64,000 bases of DNA from RUG11462 sp045539315 (lineage in GTDB: Bacteria; Bacillota; Clostridia; Oscillospirales; Acutalibacteraceae). The translations under genes and the position numbers were made by a program. Shown one piece after another: positions 43,421 through 52,152 of this stretch. Under the pieces are notes generated by a model. The model was given only the letters and a program-made list of their open reading frames with translations, was not told the origin of the DNA and did no database searches. The number at the start of each line of letters is the position of its first letter. Position 1 is the first letter of the stretch. The DNA lies in contig JAZQFC010000024.1 of assembly GCA_045539315.1 (NCBI GenBank), forward strand, positions 1-64,000, read 5' to 3'.

Positions 43421-44116
43421 ATGCAGGATAAAAGAATAAAACTTTCAAGCGAAGTTGTATATATTTTGGCTACTGTGTTACTCGCACTTTCGGTGGCAAT
43501 GATAGCGCTTTCGGGCTTCGGCCTTTCAATGATAGTAGCGCCGGCGTATCTTTTGAGCGAAAAATTAGGGTTTATCACATTCGGTCAAGGCGAGTATATT
43601 ATTCAAGCAATTTTGTTTATAACGCTTTGTATTGCTATGAAAAAAGTAAAACTTGTTTATTTTAGTTCATTCCTGTCGGGTATAATTTATGGTGCTGTGC
43701 TTGATTTGTGGCGTATGATTCCGTTTTTTAATACAGATATTACAACTCCTGAAAGTTTGAGTATGATAGTTAGAGTTGTGCTTTTTATTTTGGGAATGTT
43801 AATGACATCTTTTTCAATTGCGCTTTATTTTAAATCATATTTATACCCTCAAGTTTATGATTTCTTTGTAAAAGCAGTTTCTAAAAAGTATGAAATCAGT
43901 CGTTCAAAATTCAAAACTTGTTTTGATGCTTCATTTTTTATTTTGTCTGTTGTAATGACTTTTGCCTTTTTCGACAAAATTGTGGGAATCAATTTTGGCA
44001 CATTGATTATGACTGTGCTTAATGGTACAATAATCGGCGCTTGTAACAAATGGCTTGATAAACATTTTTCATTTGAGCCAACATTTAAGAAGTTTGCTAA
44101 TTATTTTGAACTTTAA
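43421..44116 (+). CDS. YczE/YitT-like integral membrane protein
   Basis: A 231-residue protein with about five to six membrane segments. The pattern ALSGFGLSMIVAPAYLLSEKL and the later GTIIGACNKWLDK is typical of YczE/DUF6198-type membrane proteins. Function of the family is not established. It lies 29 bases upstream of nrdG without an intervening terminator and may share its transcript, but no functional tie is known. Confidence 0.75.
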   Translation: MQDKRIKLSSEVVYILATVLLALSVAMIALSGFGLSMIVAPAYLLSEKLGFITFGQGEYIIQAILFITLCIAMKKVKLVYFSSFLSGIIYGAVLDLWRMIPFFNTDITTPESLSMIVRVVLFILGMLMTSFSIALYFKSYLYPQVYDFFVKAVSKKYEISRSKFKTCFDASFFILSVVMTFAFFDKIVGINFGTLIMTVLNGTIIGACNKWLDKHFSFEPTFKKFANYFEL

Positions 44117-44145
44117 TATACATTATAGTATAAAAGGAGTAATTT

Positions 44146-44832
44146 ATGAAAATTTCTGGTCTTAATAAATTAACAGTATTAGATTTTCCGCAACATGTCG
44201 CTTGTATAGTGTTTACTTGTGGTTGTAATTTTCGTTGTCCTTTTTGTCATAATGCCGCTCTTGTAACTCATACACAAGACGCCGAAAATTTTTCGGAAGA
44301 TGAAATTTTTGATTATTTGAAAAAAAGACAAGGCATTTTAGATGGCGTTGTAATTACAGGCGGTGAGCCACTAATTCATAATGATATTGATGTCTTTATG
44401 CAAAAAATTAAAGATTTAGGCTATAAGATAAAACTTGATACAAATGGAACAAATCCTGAAAAACTCAAAGAGTTGGTTGAAAAAGGGCTTGTTGACTATG
44501 TTGCAATGGATGTTAAAAATTGCAAGGAAAAATATAATCAAACAGCAGGCTGCGAGAATATTGACCTTTCAAAAATCGAAGAAAGCATTGAATTTTTGCT
44601 TCTTGATAAAGTTGACTATGAATTTCGCACCACAGTTGTACAAGAATTGCATACAGTACAAGATATAGAGGCGCTCGCAAAGTGGATAAAAGGCGCAAAA
44701 AGATACTTTTTGCAAAATTTTGTTGATTCAGGTGACATTATTTGTGCTAATCTTTCGTCAGTATCAACAGAAAAGATGGCTCAAATGTGTGCAGTTTCAA
44801 CAAACTTTGTCGAAAAATGCGAAAATCGATGA
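44146..44832 (+). CDS. nrdG: Anaerobic ribonucleotide reductase activating protein (radical SAM)
   Basis: A 228-residue radical SAM enzyme that installs the glycyl radical on NrdD. The iron-sulfur motif CNFRCPFC supplies Cys27, Cys31 and Cys34, followed by GGEPL as the SAM-binding loop. The length and the start KISGLNKLTVLDFP match the NrdG2 (TIGR02495-like) branch. Start ATG follows AAAGGAGTAATTT. The partner nrdD begins 141 bases downstream behind its own promoter. Confidence 0.93.
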   Translation: MKISGLNKLTVLDFPQHVACIVFTCGCNFRCPFCHNAALVTHTQDAENFSEDEIFDYLKKRQGILDGVVITGGEPLIHNDIDVFMQKIKDLGYKIKLDTNGTNPEKLKELVEKGLVDYVAMDVKNCKEKYNQTAGCENIDLSKIEESIEFLLLDKVDYEFRTTVVQELHTVQDIEALAKWIKGAKRYFLQNFVDSGDIICANLSSVSTEKMAQMCAVSTNFVEKCENR

Positions 44833-44837
44833 AAAAA

Positions 44838-44890
44838 ACACAATATCTTGTATTTTGGGTATTGACATTCTACTAAATATGCTTTATAAT
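44838..44890 (+). promoter_or_regulatory. nrdD promoter with a pair of NrdR-box-like sites
   Basis: TTGACA (44862-44867), 17 bases, TATAAT (44885-44890). Upstream, ACACAATATCTTGTAT (44838-44853) matches the NrdR-box consensus at 14 of 16 positions. A weaker site (44870-44885, about 10 of 16) starts exactly 32 bases later and overlaps the -10. Paired boxes three helical turns apart are the known NrdR arrangement, so repression by NrdR when dATP/ATP is high is likely. Confidence 0.75.
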
Positions 44891-44910
44891 GAATTTGCTC
44901 TCGAAAATTT

Positions 44911-44946
44911 AAACGCCGTTTTTTGTTGTAAAAAAAGGGCGTTTTT
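44911..44946 (+). terminator. Terminator-like hairpin in the nrdD leader
   Basis: AAACGCC pairs with GGCGTTT, extended by GTTTTTT pairing with AAAAAA, and is followed by TTTTTAAA. It lies between the nrdD promoter and start codon, so it may attenuate transcription, or it may be a terminator for nrdG read-through. Confidence 0.55.
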
Positions 44947-44973
44947 AAATCTAAAAAATATGGAGGAAATAAC

Positions 44974-47343
44974 ATGTATAGAGTAATTAAAAGAGACGGA
45001 AAAGTTGTAGATTTTAATCTCGCAAAAATTAGCGATGCAATCGCTCAAGCATTTGATGCGTGTCAAAAAGAGTATAACCAAGATGTTATTGACTTTTTGG
45101 CGTTAAAAGTTACCGCTGCATTTGCAGACAAAGTTGAAGATGGCAAAATTTCAGTTGAGCACATTCAAGACAGCGTTGAGTCTGTGCTTATTAAAGCAGG
45201 CTATGATGATGTATCAAAAGCATACATTATTTATAGAAGACAAAGAGAAAAAATCCGTAATATCAACGCAACAATGGTTGACTACAAAGAAATCATTGAC
45301 AACTATCTTAATATTAATGACTGGCGTGTTAAAGAAAACTCAACTGTAACATATTCAGTTGGTGGTTTGATTCTTTCAAACTCTGGCGCTGTTACTGCTA
45401 ACTACTGGTTGTCAGAAATTTATGATGATGAAATCGGCAATGCTCATAGAAATGCTGATATTCATATTCATGACCTTTCAATGCTCACCGGTTACTGTGC
45501 AGGTTGGTCATTGAAACAACTCATTCAAGAGGGCTTGGGTGGTGTACCTGGCAAAATCACATCTGCACCTGCTTCTCACCTTTCTACTCTTTGCAACCAA
45601 ATGGTTAATTTCCTTGGTATTATGCAAAATGAATGGGCTGGCGCTCAAGCGTTTTCATCATTTGACACATATCTTGCACCATTCGTAAGAGTTGATAACT
45701 TAACTTATAAAGAAGTTAAACAATGCATTCAGTCATTCATTTATGGTGTTAATACTCCTTCTCGTTGGGGTACACAGTCACCATTCACAAACATTACTCT
45801 TGACTGGGTAGTGCCTGCCGATTTAGCAGAACTCAACTGTATCGTTGGCGGCAAAGAAATGGATTTCAAATATAAAGACTGTAAGAAAGAGATGGATATG
45901 ATTAACAAAGCCTTCATTGAAATTATGGTTGAAGGCGACGCTAATGGTCGTGGTTTCCAATATCCAATTCCAACTTACTCAATTACAAAAGATTTTGACT
46001 GGTCAGAAACAGAGAATAATAAACTTCTCTTTGAAATGACAGCAAAATACGGCACACCTTACTTCTCAAACTATATCAATTCAGATATGGAACCTTCAGA
46101 TGTTCGTTCAATGTGCTGCAGACTTCGTCTTGACCTTAGAGAACTCCGTAAAAAATCAGGTGGTTTCTTCGGTAGCGGTGAGTCAACAGGTTCTGTTGGT
46201 GTTGTTACTATCAACTTGCCAAGAATCGCTTATCTTGCACAAAATGAAGCAGATTTCTATGCTCGTCTTGACAGAATGATGGATATTTCTGCTCGTTCAT
46301 TGCACGTTAAGAGAACAGTTATTACAAAACTTTTAGAAGCAGGTCTTTATCCATATACAAAGAGATATTTGGGTACATTTGATAACCACTTCTCAACAAT
46401 TGGTCTTGTTGGTATGAACGAAGTTGGTCTTAACGCTAGTTGGATTAAACAAGACCTTACTAATAAGAAAACTCAAGACTTTGCAAAAGATGTTCTTAAT
46501 CATATGCGTGAGCGTCTTTCAGACTATCAAGAGCAGTATGGCGACCTTTATAACTTAGAGGCAACTCCTGCTGAATCAACTGCATTCCGTCTTGCAAAAC
46601 ACGATTTGAAACATTATCCTGATATTATTACTGCAGGTCAAGGCCACGGTGAGACTCCTTATTATACAAACTCATCACACTTACCTGTTGGTTATACAGA
46701 AGATGTTTTCGCAGCGCTTGATGTTCAAGATGAACTTCAAACACTTTACACTTCAGGTACAGTATTCCATGCATTCTTGGGTGAAAAATTACCTGACTGG
46801 AAATCTTGTGCTAACCTTGTAAGAAAAATTGCTGAAAATTATAGACTTCCTTATTACTCAATGTCACCAACATATTCAGTATGTAAAACTCATGGTTATA
46901 TCGCAGGTGAGGCGTTTACTTGTCCTGAATGTGGCGAAGAAGCAGAAGTTTATAGCCGTATTACCGGTTACTATCGTCCTGTTAAGAACTGGAATGATGG
47001 TAAAACTCAAGAGTATAAAGATAGAAAAGTTTATGATGTAAGCAAATCTACTCTTACTCATGAAGGCGTAAAACAAGAGGCTTGTGAGTGCGAGAAAGCA
47101 GAAAAAGCGGCAATGGCAGATGGCACATATATCTTTGCAACTGCTACTTGTCCAAACTGTAAAATTGCTTATTCACTTTTAGAAAAAGCAGGCGTAAGTT
47201 ATACAAAACTTCTTGCTAATGAAAATGTTGAATTAGTAAATGCGCTTGGTATTAAACAAGCACCAACATTGGTTGTTGTTAATGGCGGCGAAGTTGTTAA
47301 ATACACAGGCGTTTCAGAAATCAAAAAATTTCTTAATGCTTAA
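44974..47343 (+). CDS. nrdD: Class III ribonucleotide reductase NrdD with C-terminal redoxin domain
   Basis: A 789-residue anaerobic ribonucleoside-triphosphate reductase. Residues 3-95 form an ATP-cone (VIKRDGKVVDFNLAKISDAI). The catalytic barrel spans about 110-630, the zinc site uses Cys637, His640, Cys650 and Cys653, and the glycyl-radical loop RITGY has Gly665. After a Cys-rich linker, residues 720-789 form a fused thioredoxin/glutaredoxin-like domain with the redox motif Cys726-Pro-Asn-Cys729 and the cis-Pro motif KQAPTLVV. This is the redoxin-dependent type, for which thioredoxin rather than formate is the reductant (known for Neisseria bacilliformis NrdD). The thioredoxin reductase gene next door fits. 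Confidence 0.95.
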   Translation: MYRVIKRDGKVVDFNLAKISDAIAQAFDACQKEYNQDVIDFLALKVTAAFADKVEDGKISVEHIQDSVESVLIKAGYDDVSKAYIIYRRQREKIRNINATMVDYKEIIDNYLNINDWRVKENSTVTYSVGGLILSNSGAVTANYWLSEIYDDEIGNAHRNADIHIHDLSMLTGYCAGWSLKQLIQEGLGGVPGKITSAPASHLSTLCNQMVNFLGIMQNEWAGAQAFSSFDTYLAPFVRVDNLTYKEVKQCIQSFIYGVNTPSRWGTQSPFTNITLDWVVPADLAELNCIVGGKEMDFKYKDCKKEMDMINKAFIEIMVEGDANGRGFQYPIPTYSITKDFDWSETENNKLLFEMTAKYGTPYFSNYINSDMEPSDVRSMCCRLRLDLRELRKKSGGFFGSGESTGSVGVVTINLPRIAYLAQNEADFYARLDRMMDISARSLHVKRTVITKLLEAGLYPYTKRYLGTFDNHFSTIGLVGMNEVGLNASWIKQDLTNKKTQDFAKDVLNHMRERLSDYQEQYGDLYNLEATPAESTAFRLAKHDLKHYPDIITAGQGHGETPYYTNSSHLPVGYTEDVFAALDVQDELQTLYTSGTVFHAFLGEKLPDWKSCANLVRKIAENYRLPYYSMSPTYSVCKTHGYIAGEAFTCPECGEEAEVYSRITGYYRPVKNWNDGKTQEYKDRKVYDVSKSTLTHEGVKQEACECEKAEKAAMADGTYIFATATCPNCKIAYSLLEKAGVSYTKLLANENVELVNALGIKQAPTLVVVNGGEVVKYTGVSEIKKFLNA

Positions 47344-47352
47344 TAATTAATC

Positions 47353-47390
47353 AAAACGCCGAAAAGATAATTCTTTTTGGCGTTTTATTT
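47353..47390 (+). terminator. Hairpin between nrdD and trxB
   Basis: AAAACGCC and GGCGTTTT, extended by AAAAGA and TCTTTT, with a T-rich end. It probably reduces rather than abolishes read-through, since trxB starts 14 bases on. Confidence 0.75.
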
Positions 47391-47403
47391 TGAGGTAAAA
47401 ATT

Positions 47404-48309
47404 ATGTATGATATTATTATAATCGGTGGTGGTCCTGCTGGTCTTACTGCTGCAATATATGCAAAAAGAGCAAATAAATCTTGCCTTGTTATTGAAAAAG
47501 GTGGCTTTGGCGGACAGATTACTTATTCCCCAAAGGTAGAGAATATTCCTGGTTTTGCAGAAGTTACCGGTAATGAATTTGCCGAAAAATTAGTTGAACA
47601 AGCGTTAAATTTAGAGGCAGATGTTGAAATCGCAGAGGTGCAAAAAGTTGTTGATGGCGATGTAAAGACAGTTGTAACAGATAGCGGCGAGTATCAGGCG
47701 AAAGCAGTTATTATTGCAACCGGCGCAAAGCATAGACTTTTGGGCCTTGAAAATGAAGAAAATCTAATCGGCGAGGGAATTTCTTTTTGCGCGGTTTGTG
47801 ATGGCGCTTTTTATGAAAGCAAAGATGTTGCAGTTATCGGTGGTGGTAACTCTGCTTTGCAAGAGGCAATTTTGCTCGCAGAACTTTGCAAAAAGGTTTA
47901 TGTTGTTCAAAATCTTGACTTTTTCACAGGCGAAGATAAGTTAGTTGAGCAATTAAAGAAAAAAGAAAACGTTGAGATTATTTTAGGCACAGTTGTTGAA
48001 GAAATAGTTGGCGAAACTGAACTTAATTCAATTGTTGTAAAAAGCGAAAAAACAGGCGAAAAACAAGAACTTAAAATAGACGGAATGTTTGTTGCTATCG
48101 GCCTTATTCCACAAAACGAAAGCGTTGAAGGACTTGTAACTTTGAATGATTACGGTTATGTTGACGCGGGCGAAGACTGTGTAACAAATATACCTGGAAT
48201 TTTTGTTGCAGGCGACTGTAGGTCAAAAAGAATTCGTCAAGTAGCAACTGCCGCAGGTGATGGCGCAGTAGCAGCGCTCGCCGCTTGTGATTATATCGAA
48301 AGTTTATAA
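47404..48309 (+). CDS. trxB: Thioredoxin reductase
   Basis: A 301-residue FAD/NADPH disulfide reductase. FAD motif IIIGGGPAGLTAAIYAKR, redox motif CAVC (in SFCAVCDGAFY), NADPH motif VIGGGNSALQEA and the C-terminal FVAGDCRSK. An in-frame ATG nine codons upstream exists, but ATG at 47404 behind TTTTGAGGTAAAAATT gives the normal start. Its position after nrdD suggests it reduces the redoxin domain of NrdD directly or through thioredoxin. Confidence 0.93.
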   Translation: MYDIIIIGGGPAGLTAAIYAKRANKSCLVIEKGGFGGQITYSPKVENIPGFAEVTGNEFAEKLVEQALNLEADVEIAEVQKVVDGDVKTVVTDSGEYQAKAVIIATGAKHRLLGLENEENLIGEGISFCAVCDGAFYESKDVAVIGGGNSALQEAILLAELCKKVYVVQNLDFFTGEDKLVEQLKKKENVEIILGTVVEEIVGETELNSIVVKSEKTGEKQELKIDGMFVAIGLIPQNESVEGLVTLNDYGYVDAGEDCVTNIPGIFVAGDCRSKRIRQVATAAGDGAVAALAACDYIESL

Positions 48310-48329
48310 AATTTTATACATTCGTAAGG

Positions 48330-48354
48330 GAGGGGCTTAAGCCCCTCTTTTTTT
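48330..48354 (+). terminator. Terminator of trxB
   Basis: GAGGGGC and GCCCCTC form a stem around TTAA, followed by seven T. Confidence 0.88.
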
Positions 48355-48360
48355 GTTTTG

Positions 48361-48455
48361 GGTGGAGTAGAACCCCACCCTTGCAATAAATCTTATTCGT
48401 ATATGTAGGGGTCGGCATCCTTGACGACCCTTTTAAAAGACGGTGCGCGCAGGAA
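48361..48455. repeat. Dispersed palindromic repeat block
   Basis: The hairpin GGGTGGAGTAG/AACCCCACCC matches the modules at 1 and 12187. It is followed by GTAGGGGTCGGCATCC and GACGACCC, then GTGCGCGCAGG. No credible gene is present in this 220-base gap. Confidence 0.65.
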
Positions 48456-48488
48456 GTAAGCACCACAGTACCATATGTGCACAAAACA

Positions 48489-48520
48489 AAAAAGAGTAAC
48501 CAAAATTGGTTACTCTTTTT
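48489..48520. terminator. Terminator of the rpsF-ssb-rpsR operon
   Basis: AAAGAGTAACCA and TGGTTACTCTTT form a 12-bp stem around AAAT with A- and T-runs on both sides. Confidence 0.9.
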
Positions 48521-48532
48521 AAATATCAATTA

Positions 48533-48793
48533 TTAGTCAGCAACATAAGGCATAAGCGCTAAATGTCTTGCTCTCTTAATAGCTACTGTTAATGCTCTTT
48601 GATGGAAAGTGCATGTACCTGTAACTCTTCTTGGGAGAATTTTTGCTCTTTCAGAAGTGTATTTAGAAAGCTTTGAAACATTTTTGTAATCGATAAAACC
48701 ATTGTTTTGTCTATCAACACAAAAAGCGCAAACCTTTTTACGACCTTTTCTGATAGGTCTTGCTGGACGCTCTGGTCTTTTGTTTTCTTCCAT
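48533..48793 (-). CDS. rpsR: 30S ribosomal protein S18
   Basis: An 86-residue small-subunit protein that pairs with S6 on helix 22 of 16S rRNA. KVCAFC is the zinc-binding form of its N-terminus, and YTSERAKILPRRVTGTCTFHQR is the conserved core. Start ATG follows AAGGAGGACACTACA. The last gene of rpsF-ssb-rpsR, an order kept across Firmicutes. Confidence 0.97.
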   Translation of the reverse strand: MEENKRPERPARPIRKGRKKVCAFCVDRQNNGFIDYKNVSKLSKYTSERAKILPRRVTGTCTFHQRALTVAIKRARHLALMPYVAD

Positions 48794-48847
48794 TGTAGTG
48801 TCCTCCTTGTTAGATTTATATATCTGAAATGAAAAATTTCGAGATTA

Positions 48848-49276
48848 TTAGAACGGAAGGTCATCGTCACCCATAGAAATTTCTTCAAAATCGCCTGTAT
48901 CAACATTTGAGAATGAAGCAGGTGCGTCTTCTGCTCTAGGCGCTGAACCGCCTGTTTCTTGTTTTGAACCGCAGAAATCTGCAGTTTCAACAACTACATC
49001 ATAAGTAGTGCGTTTATTACCGTCTTTATCAGTGTAACTATTTTGTTGCAAAGAACCTTTGATAGCGATCATTTGGCCTTTTGTGAAATATTTTGAAATA
49101 AATTCAGCATTATTTCTCCAAGCAACGCAGTTAATAAAATCAGTTTGTGACTGACCATCTCTTGAAAAATTACGGTTTACCGCAACTGAAAATGATGAAA
49201 CTGAAATACCTGAAGAAGTTGTTCTAACTTCAGGTGTGGCAGTAAGTCTGCCCATAATTACTACTACATTAAGCAT
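48848..49276 (-). CDS. ssb: Single-stranded DNA-binding protein
   Basis: A 142-residue OB-fold protein that coats single-stranded DNA. It starts MLNVVVIMGRLTATPEVR and has FINCVAWRNNAEFISKYF. A Gly/Ser/Ala-rich linker leads to the acidic tip DDDLPF that recruits repair and replication partners. It is between rpsF and rpsR as in Bacillus. Confidence 0.97.
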   Translation of the reverse strand: MLNVVVIMGRLTATPEVRTTSSGISVSSFSVAVNRNFSRDGQSQTDFINCVAWRNNAEFISKYFTKGQMIAIKGSLQQNSYTDKDGNKRTTYDVVVETADFCGSKQETGGSAPRAEDAPASFSNVDTGDFEEISMGDDDLPF

Positions 49277-49302
49277 TTTAAAATACCTTTTCTTTCGTCA
49301 AA

Positions 49303-49590
49303 TTAGGCTTCTTTTGCTACTGTCAAGTATCTTAACACATCATCAGCGATGTTAAGTTTTCTTGCGAGCTCAGAAATAAATGTAGGTTCTGCTGTGTGGG
49401 TAATAACTACATAGTAACCATCTGTTTCGTAGTTGATAGGATAAGCGAGTTTTCTCTTGCCCCATTCATCTACATTATCAATAGTACCATTTTTCTCGAT
49501 GAGAGCTTTAAACTTCTCAACGTTTGCAGTTACAGCCTCTTCTCCGTTCTTAACTGAGAATACTAACACTGTCTCGTAAACATTAGCCAT
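49303..49590 (-). CDS. rpsF: 30S ribosomal protein S6
   Basis: A 95-residue ribosomal protein. YETVLVFS at the start, WGKRKLAYPINYETDGYYVVI in the middle and LNIADDVLRYLTVA near the end are the family motifs. In-frame codons lie upstream, but ATG at 49590 behind AGGAGGACAATATCA is the start. Confidence 0.96.
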   Translation of the reverse strand: MANVYETVLVFSVKNGEEAVTANVEKFKALIEKNGTIDNVDEWGKRKLAYPINYETDGYYVVITHTAEPTFISELARKLNIADDVLRYLTVAKEA

Positions 49591-49645
49591 TGATATTGTC
49601 CTCCTTTCGGTCATTCGGTTTGAGCGATTTCACTCAAACAAGGAA
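49591..49645 (-). promoter_or_regulatory. Candidate S6:S18 autoregulatory leader of rpsF
   Basis: The - strand leader has a stem GTTTGAG/CTCAAAC (49639-49618) followed by CCGAATGACCGAAAGGAGG ending at the ribosome site. The known Firmicutes S6:S18 leader uses a hairpin with exposed CCG that mimics the rRNA site. The resemblance is suggestive only. Confidence 0.4.
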
Positions 49646-49711
49646 TTAATTTTTAATATATTTACTTATACATAAGCATAAGCAACTGTCATTTTACTAT
49701 AAAAATATAAT

Positions 49712-50587
49712 TTAGTCAAGAGTTTTTGCCAAATCTTTAATATATTTTTTGAATTCATCGCCAAAATCGGCATTTTTGAGCGACATTTCAACATTCGCTT
49801 GCATAAACGAAAGTTTGTTACCCATATCATAACGAGTGCCTGAAAATTCAATACCCATCATACCATCTTTTCGTGCAAGCACGCGCATAGCGTCAGTAAG
49901 TTGAAGTTCGTTTCCTGCGCCTTTTGGAATGTTTTCAAGAATTTCAAAGATTTTAGGTGGCAAAATAACTCTGCCCAAAATTGAATAAAGCGACATAATC
50001 TGATATGGCGAAGGTTTTTCTATCATATCAGTAACTTTCATAACTGTGTCACTAACCATTTCAACATCGAGCGAACAATATTTAGTAATCTGCTCTTTTG
50101 AAACTTTTTTAACACCTGCAACGCCAAGACCGTAATTCTCATAAACTTGCGCTAATTCGCCAATGGCAGGAATATCGCCAATAATAACATCATCGCCATA
50201 AAGCACTGCAAAAGGCTCATCATCAACCCAGGCTTTTGCCTTTAAAATTGCGTGGCCAAGACCACCTGTAACACCTTGACGAATAAAAGTGATATTAGCA
50301 AGGTTAGCAAGGCGCTCAACCTGTTCAAGTTGTTGATATTTTTTTGAATTTTTAAGCGCATATTCAAGTTCAATTGAGTGGTCAAAATGGTCTTCAATAA
50401 CGCCTTTACCACGGTTTGTAATAATTAAAATTTCTTCAATTCCGGCTTGAACTGCCTCTTCAACAATATATTGAATTGCAGGTTTGTCAACAATAGGCAA
50501 CATCTCTTTTGGAGTTGCTTTTGAAGCAGGCAAAATTCTAGTGCCAAGACCTGCCGCAGGAATAACCGCTTTTCTAATTTTTTTCAT
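49712..50587 (-). CDS. galU: UTP-glucose-1-phosphate uridylyltransferase
   Basis: A 291-residue nucleotidyltransferase making UDP-glucose for polysaccharides, glycolipids and teichoic acids. The nucleotide-binding start AVIPAAGLGTRILPASKATPKEM is in place, then YIVEEAVQAGIEEILI, FAVLYGDDVI with the metal Asp, and KGAGNELQLTDAM. Length is typical. Twenty-three bases separate it from the RING-like gene upstream, and the two probably share a transcript with the NUDIX gene. Confidence 0.96.
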   Translation of the reverse strand: MKKIRKAVIPAAGLGTRILPASKATPKEMLPIVDKPAIQYIVEEAVQAGIEEILIITNRGKGVIEDHFDHSIELEYALKNSKKYQQLEQVERLANLANITFIRQGVTGGLGHAILKAKAWVDDEPFAVLYGDDVIIGDIPAIGELAQVYENYGLGVAGVKKVSKEQITKYCSLDVEMVSDTVMKVTDMIEKPSPYQIMSLYSILGRVILPPKIFEILENIPKGAGNELQLTDAMRVLARKDGMMGIEFSGTRYDMGNKLSFMQANVEMSLKNADFGDEFKKYIKDLAKTLD

Positions 50588-50610
50588 AAATATTCTCCTT
50601 TTTTATCTTT

Positions 50611-51429
50611 TTAAAGGAATGTGCCAATTAAAAGTGTAATCATATTAAGCGCAAAGTGTAAAACCAAAGGCAACATCAAATTAACGCCACCTTTTTGCAT
50701 AAAATCAATTTCAGAAACTTTTCCCTCACTCTTCATTTGATTAATGCTACTATAAACTTTCTTTTTGTAAATATAATCGCCAAAAAGCCCAACAAACAAT
50801 TTAATTGCAATTGAAATGGTTGAAAGTATAAACAAAACGAAAGTAATGCTTTGGACATTTTCGGTTAAAACACCGGACTGCATAAAAGCAATAATATCAG
50901 AGTTTTGCATTCCTTTTTGATAGAAAATGCTGAAAAGCACCGAATAAAAGCCGATTAAAATTGCTTTTGAATAACATTTTCTTGAAATAAGCCAGTATTC
51001 AGGGAAGAAAAAGCCTGTCCAATTCCAGCTGATTTTTCTTTTTAAATTAGCAAATTTTCTAAAAACATTTATATAACGAAGTGCATTGTAACCAACAAAT
51101 TTTGCGATTTTTTCAGCAGATACACCGTCAATGTCTTCGTCTTTATCAATTCCGTTTGCTTTGAAAAATGGGTTTTCGCCTGTGTTCACAGTTGTTTCAA
51201 CCTTAATTTCAGGCGCACTTTGTGTTTGCTCAACCTTTTCTTCGGGTTTTTCAATTTTTGGTGGTTGCCATTGATTTTCAGTGCCGTGAGCATCGGCATA
51301 AGCACATTTACCATTTTCTAAAAAGCATTTTTTGTGATGAGGCGCGCCACAGTCAGGACAATATGCAACCTCATCTGTAAAAAGTTTTGCTTTGCAAATA
51401 GGACAAAGCATATTTTCATCAATTTTCAT
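50611..51429 (-). CDS. Prokaryotic RING-like / DUF2628-type membrane protein
   Basis: A 272-residue protein. The N-terminus (about 7-42) is a Cys/His zinc-binding module: CPIC, CPDC, HHKKC, then C; it resembles the Prok-RING family. An acidic linker follows (55-95). The C-terminal half has three to four membrane segments with the WNWTGFFFPEYWLISRK motif common to DUF2628-like proteins. Function unknown; zinc-ribbon membrane proteins of this type are widespread in clostridia. The start overlaps the NUDIX gene end by 11 bases. Confidence 0.78.
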   Translation of the reverse strand: MKIDENMLCPICKAKLFTDEVAYCPDCGAPHHKKCFLENGKCAYADAHGTENQWQPPKIEKPEEKVEQTQSAPEIKVETTVNTGENPFFKANGIDKDEDIDGVSAEKIAKFVGYNALRYINVFRKFANLKRKISWNWTGFFFPEYWLISRKCYSKAILIGFYSVLFSIFYQKGMQNSDIIAFMQSGVLTENVQSITFVLFILSTISIAIKLFVGLFGDYIYKKKVYSSINQMKSEGKVSEIDFMQKGGVNLMLPLVLHFALNMITLLIGTFL

Positions 51430-51970
51430 TTCTTTTTCCTTTAAAATAATAAGATTTATCTCGTTTTAAATAGTCGTCAATTGAATAGATAATATCAAAA
51501 TAACTTTTGCCGTAATTATGATATTCGCCGTTTTCAACCATCTTTTTGAGTTCTTCAACGCTAACCCATTTAACCTCTGCAACCTCGTCTTTTTGCAAAA
51601 CGCAACGACGAGCAGGAATATTACATCTTACCGCATAAATATCGTTAATTGAATATTTACGAAGTTGACGCCTTACAAGTTTCATATTACGTCTTGCAAC
51701 GCGAATTCCAAGTTCCTCATAAAGTTCTCTAATAGCCGCGTGACGAGAGCCCTCGCCTGCAAGAGCCGAGCCACCTGTTGCCGCCCATTCGCCAGGCATA
51801 AGAGGTTTAGTATCCGCTCTGCGCTGAATTAAAAACTCGCCTTTATGATTGATAACCCATATATGAACAACTAAATGATATTCACCTTTTGAAAGACTTC
51901 GTTTGCCACGCACCATGGTTTTGCCGGTACGGTTGCCGTCTTTATCAAGTATGTCCCAATATTCTATCAT
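51419..51970 (-). CDS. NUDIX hydrolase (IPP isomerase-like group)
   Basis: A 183-residue protein with YWDILDKDGNRTGKTMVRG at the start and the NUDIX box GSALAGEG...AIRELYEELGI with all metal-binding Glu residues. Its length and the LVVHIWVINHKGEFLIQRR stretch match the isopentenyl-diphosphate isomerase-like branch, most of whose members are housekeeping pyrophosphatases of unknown substrate. An upstream in-frame ATG exists, but ATG at 51970 behind GGAGAAATGT is preferred. Confidence 0.88.
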   Translation of the reverse strand: MIEYWDILDKDGNRTGKTMVRGKRSLSKGEYHLVVHIWVINHKGEFLIQRRADTKPLMPGEWAATGGSALAGEGSRHAAIRELYEELGIRVARRNMKLVRRQLRKYSINDIYAVRCNIPARRCVLQKDEVAEVKWVSVEELKKMVENGEYHNYGKSYFDIIYSIDDYLKRDKSYYFKGKRNEN

Positions 51971-52095
51971 ACATTTCTCCAAGATATCAAACAAATTATA
52001 ATAATATTCTACTATATTTCGTTTGGTTTTTCAAGCAATATCTTAAATGTTATTACTTTATTAACATTAAATATTTAATTTAAGGGCAAAAAACA

Positions 52096-52124
52096 TTGAA
52101 TAATTTTAAGAATTGTGTTAAAAT
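52096..52124 (+). promoter_or_regulatory. SigA promoter of pncB
   Basis: TTGAAT (52096-52101), 17 bases, TAAAAT (52119-52124). Confidence 0.72.
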
Positions 52125-52152
52125 GCTATTATAAAGTGAGGTGAAACCGAAG

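Noticed and set aside
48314..48529. A 71-codon open frame on the - strand after trxB
   Set aside because: It spans a terminator and a dispersed repeat and has no family-like content or ribosome site.
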